Shown: positions 1 to 8,167 of the stretch, in pieces
Numbering within the stretch: position 1 is the first letter of the stretch
Layout of the letters: every line of letters begins with the position of its first letter
Source of the DNA: Stenotrophomonas maltophilia
GTDB lineage: Bacteria; Pseudomonadota; Gammaproteobacteria; Xanthomonadales; Xanthomonadaceae
Reading direction: 5' to 3'
Length of the DNA: 64,000 nucleotides
Assembly: GCF_023518235.1 (NCBI RefSeq)
Contig: NZ_CP090423.1
Coordinates: 1,674,001 to 1,738,000 of the forward strand
Program-made: the position numbers and the translations under genes
Notes under the pieces: model-generated
The model's input: only the letters and a program-made list of their open reading frames with translations
Database searches by the model: none
What the model was told of the DNA's origin: nothing

Positions 1-14
1 AAGGTCCGGTTTCG

Positions 15-2393
15 ATGCGAACGATTGCGCGCTTTCCCCGTGTCTCGCTGCTTGCCCTGCTGATCGCCCCCGCACTGGACGCCCTGGCCGAGGCACCGCA
101 GGGCGAGACGGCCGAAGCGCGCAATGGCGATGCCCGCACCCTGGACCAGGTGCAGGTGATCGGCCAGGCCACCAGCTACGCCAAGACCTCGGTGCGCGCG
201 GAAACGCTGAACCGGCAGACGGTGATGAGCAGTGTCAACGACGCGCTCAATGAAGTACCGGGCGTAGTGGTCAGCGAGGCCGATGCCACCGGTTCGTCGG
301 TATGGGGCACCCAGATCAGCATGCGCGGCTTCGTCACCAACCGCGATACGCAGCAGATCGGCACCACCATCGATGGCCTGCCCAACGGCGGCTCGGGCTA
401 TGGCGGTGGCTCGCTGGCCAACCGCTACATCGACACCCTGGACCTGGAAACGGTGGAAGTCAGCCAGGGTACGGCCGATATCTCCTCGCGTTCGAACGAA
501 GCGCTGGGCGGCACGCTGAACTTCCTCACCAGTGATCCACTGCAGGACAGCCGCCTGCGTTTCGTGGTCGGCGCCGGTGACAATGATGCGCGCAAGTACT
601 ACGTGCGCTACGACACGGGCCTGCTCGGCGGCCATACCCGCGCATGGGTCAGCGCGTCTTCGTCGAAGGTGCACGACTGGATCGATGGCACCGGCCACGC
701 CAGCAACGATCACATCGCCGGCAAGTTCATCACCGAACTCGACCGCTGGACACTGACCGGCTACCTCTCCTACAACGATGCCGACGAGCCGGAATACACC
801 AGCGTTTCGCCGAAGGGGTTTGCCACCAACCCGGAGCGCGACAACCTGGTTGGCACCCTGACCGGCATCCCGTACCTGGACCAGAACTATCGCTCCGGTT
901 CGCGCGCCCTGCGCGAGAATACCTTCGGCTACCTGCGCGCAGCCTTTGACGGCGGCAGTGGTTTCAAAGCCTCGATGGCCGCCTATGGGCATCGCATGCA
1001 GGGCCGGGGCGACTGGCTGCCGCCGTACCTGGCGCAGGTCAGCGACGATGGCGCGGGCCGTCCCGAAGCGGAGTACATCGGTGGCAAGACGGTATACGGC
1101 GGCAGCAACCGCGGCCAGATCTTCTTCGTCAATCCCGACGGCAGCGCCGCACAGCGCCTGGCCAGCTGCACGCCGCGGCTGGGCTTCACTGCCGAGTACG
1201 ACCCGAACTGCTACGCCGGCAATGTGCTGGGCGCGCAGTCCTACCGCCATACCCACTACGACAACGACCGCATGGGCGTGACCGCCGACGTCGAGTGGCG
1301 ACAGACCTTCGGCGCGGTCGACAATACGATCCGTGGCGGCCTGTGGGCGGAGAAGCTGGACCGCTCGGCGCGCCGCGACTGGCACCGCCTGCTCGCTGTC
1401 GGCCAGAGCATCGACTTCGACCGCCAGCCGTACTGGGTGCAGTTCGAAGACAAGTACAAGGTCGACGAGCAGATGTACTACGTCGAGGACGTGGCCCGCT
1501 TTGGTCCGTTCAGTGCGCGACTGGGCGTGAAGCAGTTCTTCGTCGACCAGTCGCGCCGCCGCGTGATCGGCGCCAGCGAGCACGTCACCTCCGATTCCAA
1601 GTCCGATCCACTGCTGTCCACCGGCTTCACCTGGGCACCCGGCGTGGAAGGCATGGAGCTGTTCGCCGGCTTCTCGCAGAACTTCGCCGCGATTCCGTCC
1701 GGCGTGCTTGGCGAAACCGACCCGCAGCGCTTCCGCAACGTCGAGCCGGAAACCGCCGACAACATCGAAGTGGGCATGCGCATCAGCCGCTGGCCGCTGA
1801 CCGCCTCGGTCACGCTGTACAACATCAAGTTCGACAACCGCATCGTGTACCTGCCGGCCGGTTTCGTCAGCGGTATCGATTACCTGGGCGAGACCGACGG
1901 CGTCTACGAGAACTTCGGCGGCGTGGAAAGCAACGGCCTGGAAGCAGCGTTCGGCTATGGTTGGGACAATGGCTGGCGGATCAACGCGGCCTACACCTAC
2001 AACCGCTCCAAGTACCTGGGCAGCGGCAATGCCGCCCGCGATACCCAGCTGGGCATCGTCGACGGTGCCAAGGTGATCGGCCAGCCGGAGAACACCCTGG
2101 TGCTGTCGGCCGACTGGCAGGGCGCCAACTGGAACTTCGGCCTGTCCGGCCGCTATCTGGGCACGCGCTACCTCGACGCCGCCAACGTCAACAAACTGCC
2201 GTCGGCCACGGTGTTCAACGCCAACATCGGCTTCGACCTGCAGGGCCTGTCGCCGCGCCTGAAGGGCATGGGGGCCAACCTGGTGGTGAGCAACCTCACC
2301 GATAAGCGGTATCTTGCAGGGGTGGACGGTCGCGACAACGCCTTCATCGGCGCTCCGCGCACCGTCGGCATCTCCTTCCGCGTGGACCTGTGA
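15..2393 (+). CDS. TonB-dependent outer-membrane receptor
   Basis: A 792-residue outer-membrane receptor, imports a ligand using TonB energy. Residues 1-25 look like a signal peptide, a TonB-box-like LDQVQVIG sits at about 43-50, and a plug domain (about 55-165, with a NEVPGVVV segment and an RGFVTNRDTQQIGTTIDG segment) precedes a long beta-barrel that ends in the usual terminal strand, SFRVDL. The length fits the family. The stop codon overlaps the GTG start of the phospholipase C gene, so the two are probably cotranscribed and translationally coupled. The ligand cannot be read from sequence; the coupling suggests a product of phospholipid breakdown or a phosphate/choline-linked compound, which is inference. 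Only 14 bases of upstream DNA are in the window, so no promoter can be judged. Confidence 0.9.
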   Translation: MRTIARFPRVSLLALLIAPALDALAEAPQGETAEARNGDARTLDQVQVIGQATSYAKTSVRAETLNRQTVMSSVNDALNEVPGVVVSEADATGSSVWGTQISMRGFVTNRDTQQIGTTIDGLPNGGSGYGGGSLANRYIDTLDLETVEVSQGTADISSRSNEALGGTLNFLTSDPLQDSRLRFVVGAGDNDARKYYVRYDTGLLGGHTRAWVSASSSKVHDWIDGTGHASNDHIAGKFITELDRWTLTGYLSYNDADEPEYTSVSPKGFATNPERDNLVGTLTGIPYLDQNYRSGSRALRENTFGYLRAAFDGGSGFKASMAAYGHRMQGRGDWLPPYLAQVSDDGAGRPEAEYIGGKTVYGGSNRGQIFFVNPDGSAAQRLASCTPRLGFTAEYDPNCYAGNVLGAQSYRHTHYDNDRMGVTADVEWRQTFGAVDNTIRGGLWAEKLDRSARRDWHRLLAVGQSIDFDRQPYWVQFEDKYKVDEQMYYVEDVARFGPFSARLGVKQFFVDQSRRRVIGASEHVTSDSKSDPLLSTGFTWAPGVEGMELFAGFSQNFAAIPSGVLGETDPQRFRNVEPETADNIEVGMRISRWPLTASVTLYNIKFDNRIVYLPAGFVSGIDYLGETDGVYENFGGVESNGLEAAFGYGWDNGWRINAAYTYNRSKYLGSGNAARDTQLGIVDGAKVIGQPENTLVLSADWQGANWNFGLSGRYLGTRYLDAANVNKLPSATVFNANIGFDLQGLSPRLKGMGANLVVSNLTDKRYLAGVDGRDNAFIGAPRTVGISFRVDL

Positions 2394-4510
2394 GTGAGCC
2401 CGTGACCGATATCGGCCGACGCCGGTTGTTGCAGGCCGGCGTTGCCGCCGGCCTTTCCCCGCTGCTGCCCAGCATCGCTCGGGCCGCAGCGATCGCCCCC
2501 GCCGCGCAGACGCGCAGCCTGGACGACCTGCAGCACATTGTGGTGTTCATGCAGGAGAACCGTTCGTTCGACCACTACTTCGGCACGCTGCCGGGGGTGC
2601 GCGGTTTCGGCGACCGTTTCGTCGCCCCGGCCGCTGCACTGGAAGCCGGTGGGCGCATGCGCAGCCTGTGGCTGCAGCCCGACGCCAGCGGCAAGCGGGC
2701 CATCGCGCCCTTCCCGCTGGATACCGCCGCGCACTTCGGCTACATGCGCGTGGAAGGCACGCCGCATACCTGGCCCGATGCGCAGCGCGCCTGGGACCAC
2801 GGCCGCATGGGGCAATGGCCGAAGGCCAAGCAGAACCACTCGATGGGCTACTTCCAGCGCAGCGACCTGCCGTTCCAGTTCGCGCTGGCCGATGCGTTCA
2901 CGATCTGCGACGCCTACCACTGCGCGATGCAGGCCGGCACCAACCCGAACCGGGTGTTCCTGTGGACCGGCCACAACGATGCACAGGCCCGCGCCGGTGG
3001 CCCGGTGATCGCCAACTCGCATGACAACTTCCCCGAACACGGTGGGCACCCGGCGTCGTACCGCTGGACGAGCCATGTCGAGCGCCTGCAGAAGGCCGGC
3101 GTGTCCTGGCAGATCTACCAGGACATGGCCGACAACTTCACCGACAACCCGCTGGCCGGCTTCGAGGCGTTCCGTCGGGCCTACAGCGCTGCACCCGGGC
3201 ATGACCCACAGCTGCGCGCGCGCGGGGTCAGCACCCGTGGGCTGACGCAACTGCGCCAGGACGTGCTCGACGGGCGCCTGCCGCAGGTCAGTTTCATCAT
3301 CGCCGATGCCGCCGGCAGCGAGCATCCTGGCCCGTCCAGCCCGGCCCAGGGCGCGGCCTATACCGCGCGTGTGCTGGATGCACTGACCGCCGATCCGGAG
3401 GTGTGGAGCCGCACCGCCCTGCTGCTGATGTTCGACGAGAACGACGGCTTCTTCGACCATATGCCACCACCGGCCCCGCCCTCAGCGGTGGACGGTGGCT
3501 GGGCGGGTGCCTCGTCGGTGAGCACCGAGGGCGAGTACCACCGCCACCCGGCACCGGGCGACGAAAAATACGATGCCGCCGAACTGCGCGGACGCCCCTA
3601 CGGACTGGGCCCGCGCGTGCCGCTGTATGTGATCTCGCCATGGAGCCGGGGTGGCTGGGTCGATTCCCAGGTGTACGACCACACCTCGGTGATACGACTG
3701 ATCGAACGCCGCTTCGGTGTGGCTGCCCCGGACATTTCGCCGTGGCGCCGCGCGGTCTGTGGTGATCTGACCGGCGCCTTCGACTTCGCCCAGCGCGACA
3801 CCCGCCCGTTCGTGCGCGGCCTGCCCGACGTGAGCGCGGTGGCTGCCCGTGCCGCCGCCCTGCCCGGGCGTACCGTGCCAGCGTTGCCGGAAGGACTGAA
3901 ACCGGCGAAACAGGAAAGCGGCGTGCGGCCGGCGCGGGCACTACCCTACCGGCCACAGGCATCGATTGCGTCGCTCGACGCCTCAGGCCTGGAACTGTCC
4001 TTGTCCTGCGAAGGCGCAGCGGCGGTGCTGCATGTCTACGACCGGCTGCGTCCTGATGCGATACCCCGCCGCTACACACTCGTGCCGGGCACCCCGCTGC
4101 GGGAGCGTTGGCCGCTTGATGCGCAGGGTCGCTACGATCTGTGGCTGCTGGGCCCGAACGGATTCCACCGGCATTTCCAGGGTGCGGCCAAGGGCCCGAC
4201 CGTACAGGCAGTGCTCGACCGCGCCGATGGCCAGTTGCGCCTGCACCTGCACAACCTGGGGGACGCTGCGCAGCCGCTGCGCGTACAGGCCGGCGCCTAC
4301 ACCGGGCATATGCCCGAGCAGACGCTGACATTGCCGGCCCGTGCGGAAACCACGCTGGCATGGGATGCAGCGCCCACGGCGGGATGGTATGACCTGAACA
4401 TCGGCGCGGGCGAGAGCCAGCTGCGCCTGGCCGGGCGCGCCGAAGATGGACGCCCGGGAACCAGCGACCCGGCGATGGGCAGCGAGCCGCTACGCTTCGA
4501 GCACGATTAG
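2390..4510 (+). CDS. plcN: Phosphocholine-specific phospholipase C, Tat-exported
   Basis: A 706-residue phospholipase C of the PlcH/PlcN (phosphoesterase) family, which cleaves phosphatidylcholine or sphingomyelin to diacylglycerol/ceramide and phosphocholine. The N-terminus has a twin-arginine signal (GRRRLLQAG at 9-17, then a hydrophobic stretch ending near IARAAA). The catalytic domain shows the family blocks FMQENRSFDHYFG (about 53-65) and FDENDGFFDHMPPP (about 346-359); the C-terminal 200 residues fit the paired DUF756 domains. The GTG start overlaps the upstream receptor stop by four bases. PlcN enzymes are usually induced by phosphate limitation, but no Pho box is visible here. The haemolytic versus non-haemolytic subtype is not decidable by eye, so the symbol is tentative. 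Confidence 0.88.
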   Translation: MSEPVTDIGRRRLLQAGVAAGLSPLLPSIARAAAIAPAAQTRSLDDLQHIVVFMQENRSFDHYFGTLPGVRGFGDRFVAPAAALEAGGRMRSLWLQPDASGKRAIAPFPLDTAAHFGYMRVEGTPHTWPDAQRAWDHGRMGQWPKAKQNHSMGYFQRSDLPFQFALADAFTICDAYHCAMQAGTNPNRVFLWTGHNDAQARAGGPVIANSHDNFPEHGGHPASYRWTSHVERLQKAGVSWQIYQDMADNFTDNPLAGFEAFRRAYSAAPGHDPQLRARGVSTRGLTQLRQDVLDGRLPQVSFIIADAAGSEHPGPSSPAQGAAYTARVLDALTADPEVWSRTALLLMFDENDGFFDHMPPPAPPSAVDGGWAGASSVSTEGEYHRHPAPGDEKYDAAELRGRPYGLGPRVPLYVISPWSRGGWVDSQVYDHTSVIRLIERRFGVAAPDISPWRRAVCGDLTGAFDFAQRDTRPFVRGLPDVSAVAARAAALPGRTVPALPEGLKPAKQESGVRPARALPYRPQASIASLDASGLELSLSCEGAAAVLHVYDRLRPDAIPRRYTLVPGTPLRERWPLDAQGRYDLWLLGPNGFHRHFQGAAKGPTVQAVLDRADGQLRLHLHNLGDAAQPLRVQAGAYTGHMPEQTLTLPARAETTLAWDAAPTAGWYDLNIGAGESQLRLAGRAEDGRPGTSDPAMGSEPLRFEHD

Positions 4511-4524
4511 GCAACCCGGCCGTT

Positions 4525-4551
4525 GTAGCGTCGAGCCATGCTCGACTCTAC
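4525..4551 (+). repeat. SMAG-type GTAG palindrome
   Basis: A short palindrome (GTCGAG-ccatg-CTCGAC) with a GTAG head and a CTAC tail, directly behind the phospholipase C gene. This is the shape of the Stenotrophomonas SMAG REP family. It could also act as a transcription-attenuating hairpin, although no U-tract follows. Confidence 0.75.
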
Positions 4552-4754
4552 ACAAGCGCAGCAACACAGGATTGGCGCAGACCCAAGCCGCACCCGTCTA
4601 CCCGCAGTCCAGGCACGCACCTACGCTTGTCTCCTCGGTGGCCACCCAGGCCACCTCCCGCGTCACGGCCCCGCCGTTGCGACCCCGCTCCAGTGCTGTG
4701 CGCCCTGCCGGTGTTGTCGCCCAGGCAGAGAACCGGCGCCCTCTGGAGACCGTC

Positions 4755-7427
4755 ATGAACCAAACCCACACTCCCTTCGATACCGATCCGCTGGAAACGC
4801 GCGAGTGGCGTGAATCGCTGGAGGCGGTGCTGCAGTCCGGTGGGCGGACACGCGCCCACTACCTGATCGACCAGCTGAGCGAGCTCGACGCACAACAGCA
4901 TGGCGACCTGCACACCCGCGCCTGGACGGCCTACACCAATACCATTCCGCCCGAACGGCAGCCGGCCTACCCCGGTGACCTGGCCATCGAGCGCCGCCTG
5001 AACGCGATGATCCGCTGGAACGCGATGGTGATGGTGCTGCGTGCCGGCAAGCATTCCAATGTCGGCGGCCACATCGCCACCTACCAGTCGGCGGCGGTGC
5101 TGTACGACGTGGGCTTCGACCATTTCTTCCGCGGTCGTACCGACACCTTCGACGGCGACATGGTCTACATCCAGGGCCATTCCGCGCCCGGCATCTATGG
5201 CCGCGCCTACGTGGAAGGCCGCATCGATGCGGCACGGATGGACAACTTCCGCCGCGAAGCCGGTCGCGAGGGCCTGTCCTCCTACCCACACCCGCGCTTG
5301 ATGCCCGGGTTCTGGCAGTTTCCCACCGTGTCGATGGGCCTTGGCCCGCTGACCGCCGCTTACCAGGCGCGCTACATGCGCTACCTCGAGTACCGTAGCC
5401 TGAAAGAGCACCAGGGCCGCAAGGTCTGGGCCTTCCTTGGCGATGGCGAAATGGACCAGCCCGAATCACTGGCGGCGATCTCGCTGGCCGGTCGCGAGCG
5501 GCTGGACAACCTGGTGTTCGTGGTCAACTGCAATCTGCAGCGCCTGGATGGTCCGGTACGGGGCAATGCCAAGGTGATCCAGGAACTGGAGGGCACGTTC
5601 CGTGCCGCTGGCTGGAACGTGATCAAGGTGATCTGGGGCAGTGGCTGGGACGAACTTCTGGCACGCGATCACAGCGGCCTGCTGCGCCAGCGGATGATGG
5701 AATGCGTGGACGGCGACTACCAGACCTTCAAGTCGCAGAGCGGTGCCTATGTGCGCGAGCACTTCTTCGGCCGCTACCCGCAACTGCTGGAGCTGGTCGC
5801 GCACATGAGCGACGACCAGATCTGGGCGCTCACACGCGGCGGCCATGATCCGCAGAAGGTGTTCGCCGCTTACCAGCAGGCGGTGAATACCTGCGGCCGG
5901 CCGAGCGTGATCCTGGCCAAGACGGTCAAGGGCTTCGGCATGGGCGAAGCCGGCGAAGGCCAGAACATCAACCATCAGCTGAAGAAGATGAGCGCTGATG
6001 CGGTACGTGCCTTCCGCGATCGTTTCAACCTGCCGGTCAGCGATGACCAGCTGGAAGAAATGCCCTACCTGCGGCCCGAACCCGGCAGTGCCGAAGCGAC
6101 CTACTTCGCCGAGCGCCGCCGCACCCAGGGCGGCCAGCTGCCGGCGCGGCTGATGAAGGTCGATCCGCTGCCGCTGCCCCCGCTGTCGATCTTCAACAGC
6201 CAGCTGCAGGGCAGTGGTGAGCGCGGCCAGTCCACCACCATGGGCTTCGTGCACATCCTCACCCGCCTGCTGAAGGACCCGGATCTGGGCAAGTGGGTGA
6301 TTCCGATCGTGCCCGATGAATCACGCACCTTCGGCATGGAAGGCCTGTTCCGCCAGATCGGCATCCATTCCTGCCTGGGCCAGCTTTACACCCCGCAGGA
6401 TGCGGGCCAGTTGAGCTACTACAAGGAAGCCAAGGATGGCCAGATCCTGCAGGAAGGCATCAACGAATCCGGCGCGATCTGTTCGTGGATCGCTGCCGGC
6501 ACCGCATACAGCAACCACGGTCTGGCCACGATTCCGTTCTACATCTTCTATTCGATGTTCGGCCTGCAGCGGGTCGGGGACCTGGCCTGGGCCGCCGCCG
6601 ATGCGCGCACCCGCGGTTTCCTGCTCGGTGCCACCTCCGGTCGCACCACGCTGATGGGCGAAGGCCTGCAGCACGACGATGGCCACAGCCACGTACTGTC
6701 CTCGGTGATTCCCAGCTGTGTGTCCTACGACCCGGCCTACAACTACGAGCTGGCGGTGATCATCCACGACGGCCTGCGCCGGATGTATGTCGAGCAGGAA
6801 GACATCTACTACTACATCACCGTGCTCAACGAGAATTACCCGCAACCGGCATTGCCCGAGGGCGCCGAGGCCGGCATCCTCAAGGGCCTGTACCTGCTGC
6901 ACGCCGCCGCGGCCGGGACCGCCTCGCAGCCTCGCGTGCAGCTGATGGGCAGCGGCGCGATCCTGCGCGAAGTGGAAGCGGCGGCCGAGCTGCTACGGCA
7001 GGATTTCGGCATTGCCAGCGAGGTGTGGAGCGCGACCAGCCTGACCGAACTGCGCCGCGATGGGCTGGCCACCGAGCGCTGGAACCTGCTGCATCCGGCT
7101 GAAGACCCTCGCGTGCCCTACGTGCAAAGGTGCCTGCAGAACCATGACGGTCCCGTAGTGGTGGCCACCGACTACATGAAGATCGTCGGCGACCAGATCC
7201 GTCCCTTCATCAACGATCGCCGTTTCATCGCGCTCGGTACCGATGGCTTCGGTCGCTCCGATACACGTGAATCGCTGCGTACCTTCTTCGAAGTGGACCG
7301 GCATTTCATCGTGCTGGCCGCGCTGAAGGCGTTGGCCGACGAAGGCCGCATCGAACGCGCGCGCATGCAGGAAGCGATCGACCGCTACGGCATCGATGTC
7401 GGCAAGCCCGATCCTGGGGCGCCCTGA
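4755..7427 (+). CDS. aceE: Pyruvate dehydrogenase E1 component (homodimeric)
   Basis: An 890-residue E1 of the homodimeric type (E. coli AceE has 887), decarboxylating pyruvate on thiamine diphosphate and passing the acetyl group to the E2 lipoyl domain. The ThDP motif GDGEMDQPES begins near residue 229 and ends with NCN about 30 residues later; the VGGHIATYQSAAVLYDVGF and YIQGHSAPGIYGRA blocks are characteristic. The frame stays open upstream into the phospholipase gene, but ATG 4755 is chosen because it gives the family N-terminus and has a GGAG 7 bases before it. No aceF or lpd gene lies next to it, so E2 and E3 must be encoded elsewhere. The 244-base gap before it holds one SMAG palindrome. 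Confidence 0.96.
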   Translation: MNQTHTPFDTDPLETREWRESLEAVLQSGGRTRAHYLIDQLSELDAQQHGDLHTRAWTAYTNTIPPERQPAYPGDLAIERRLNAMIRWNAMVMVLRAGKHSNVGGHIATYQSAAVLYDVGFDHFFRGRTDTFDGDMVYIQGHSAPGIYGRAYVEGRIDAARMDNFRREAGREGLSSYPHPRLMPGFWQFPTVSMGLGPLTAAYQARYMRYLEYRSLKEHQGRKVWAFLGDGEMDQPESLAAISLAGRERLDNLVFVVNCNLQRLDGPVRGNAKVIQELEGTFRAAGWNVIKVIWGSGWDELLARDHSGLLRQRMMECVDGDYQTFKSQSGAYVREHFFGRYPQLLELVAHMSDDQIWALTRGGHDPQKVFAAYQQAVNTCGRPSVILAKTVKGFGMGEAGEGQNINHQLKKMSADAVRAFRDRFNLPVSDDQLEEMPYLRPEPGSAEATYFAERRRTQGGQLPARLMKVDPLPLPPLSIFNSQLQGSGERGQSTTMGFVHILTRLLKDPDLGKWVIPIVPDESRTFGMEGLFRQIGIHSCLGQLYTPQDAGQLSYYKEAKDGQILQEGINESGAICSWIAAGTAYSNHGLATIPFYIFYSMFGLQRVGDLAWAAADARTRGFLLGATSGRTTLMGEGLQHDDGHSHVLSSVIPSCVSYDPAYNYELAVIIHDGLRRMYVEQEDIYYYITVLNENYPQPALPEGAEAGILKGLYLLHAAAAGTASQPRVQLMGSGAILREVEAAAELLRQDFGIASEVWSATSLTELRRDGLATERWNLLHPAEDPRVPYVQRCLQNHDGPVVVATDYMKIVGDQIRPFINDRRFIALGTDGFGRSDTRESLRTFFEVDRHFIVLAALKALADEGRIERARMQEAIDRYGIDVGKPDPGAP

Positions 7428-7480
7428 CTCGGCGCATCACGCCTGCGCATCGGCGCTGCACAGGCGAGGTGGCTACGGCC

Positions 7481-7963
7481 CTACGGCATGCGCTTGAACA
7501 GATTGGTCTGCAGGATCGGCGTGCCGTCGTGGCCGTAGAACGCCTTGGTCTCGGTCATCGTCGCGTGGTCGGCCGCCACCGTATAGATGCGGGTGGAGGC
7601 CGGCGTGCCATGGTCCACCAGCTGCATCACCAGCGTGTTCGGTGCCGGCAGTTTCAGGTTCGCCTTGTCTGCGCCATAAGTGCCGGACAAGGCCCCCGGC
7701 GTGCCATCCAGCGCCAGCGTGCCATCGGACTTCATCGTCTTGCCGTCGTGCAGCACGATATCCACGTGCGAACTCCAGCGGCCGGCGCCGGCGTCCCGGA
7801 ACTCCAGCAGCACCTGCTTCGGGCGCTGCGCGACGGGCAGCGCCGAGGTGGAGACATCCAGCGACCAGCGACCCAACAGCGGCGAAGGCGCAGCCTCCAC
7901 CGCCTGCAGCGACGCGGCCGGCAGCGAAAGCGCGGACAGCAACAGCACGGACAACAGCTTCAT
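7481..7963 (-). CDS. Secreted protein of unknown function
   Basis: A 160-residue protein with a clear signal peptide (MKLLSVLLLSALSLPAASLQA, cleavage near residues 21-25). The mature part reads like a small beta-rich domain, with GRWSLDVSTSALP near the start and repeated short strands. It has no motif that I recognise, no cysteines and no membrane segment after the leader. It is probably periplasmic. It is transcribed away from the following TonB receptor, with 204 bases between the two starts. It converges with aceE, the stops being about 50 bases apart. Confidence 0.75.
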   Translation of the reverse strand: MKLLSVLLLSALSLPAASLQAVEAAPSPLLGRWSLDVSTSALPVAQRPKQVLLEFRDAGAGRWSSHVDIVLHDGKTMKSDGTLALDGTPGALSGTYGADKANLKLPAPNTLVMQLVDHGTPASTRIYTVAADHATMTETKAFYGHDGTPILQTNLFKRMP

Positions 7964-8126
7964 ACGATGCTCCGTTCGAGTGAAGAAGGGCCTGCGCGTG
8001 CGTGGCGCCGCGCAGTGCCCCGGATCGTGCGCGCTGCCGGGGCGCCAGGCAAGCCGTACAGATGAACAGGGGCGCCCGACCCGGGGGGGCTTGCGGCGGT
8101 CACTTTGTCACTTGTCGCTGCAAAGA

Positions 8127-8144
8127 GTTACGTTATAACATTTC
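8127..8144 (+). promoter_or_regulatory. Zur-box-like palindrome upstream of TonB receptor
   Basis: GTTACGTTATAACATTTC is an imperfect palindrome around the core GTTATAAC, ending 23 bases before the receptor ATG in an unusually AT-rich patch. It resembles the xanthomonad and enterobacterial Zur operators (GTTATAACATTNC-type half sites). Reading it as Zur rather than another repressor is inference from the motif alone. Confidence 0.5.
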
Positions 8145-8167
8145 ACGTAATTTTCACGGAGCGTGTC

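Noticed and set aside
4446..4754. An upstream extension of aceE by 103 codons
   Set aside because: It overlaps the phospholipase gene and a SMAG palindrome, has no homology, and ATG 4755 has a ribosome site and the family N-terminus.
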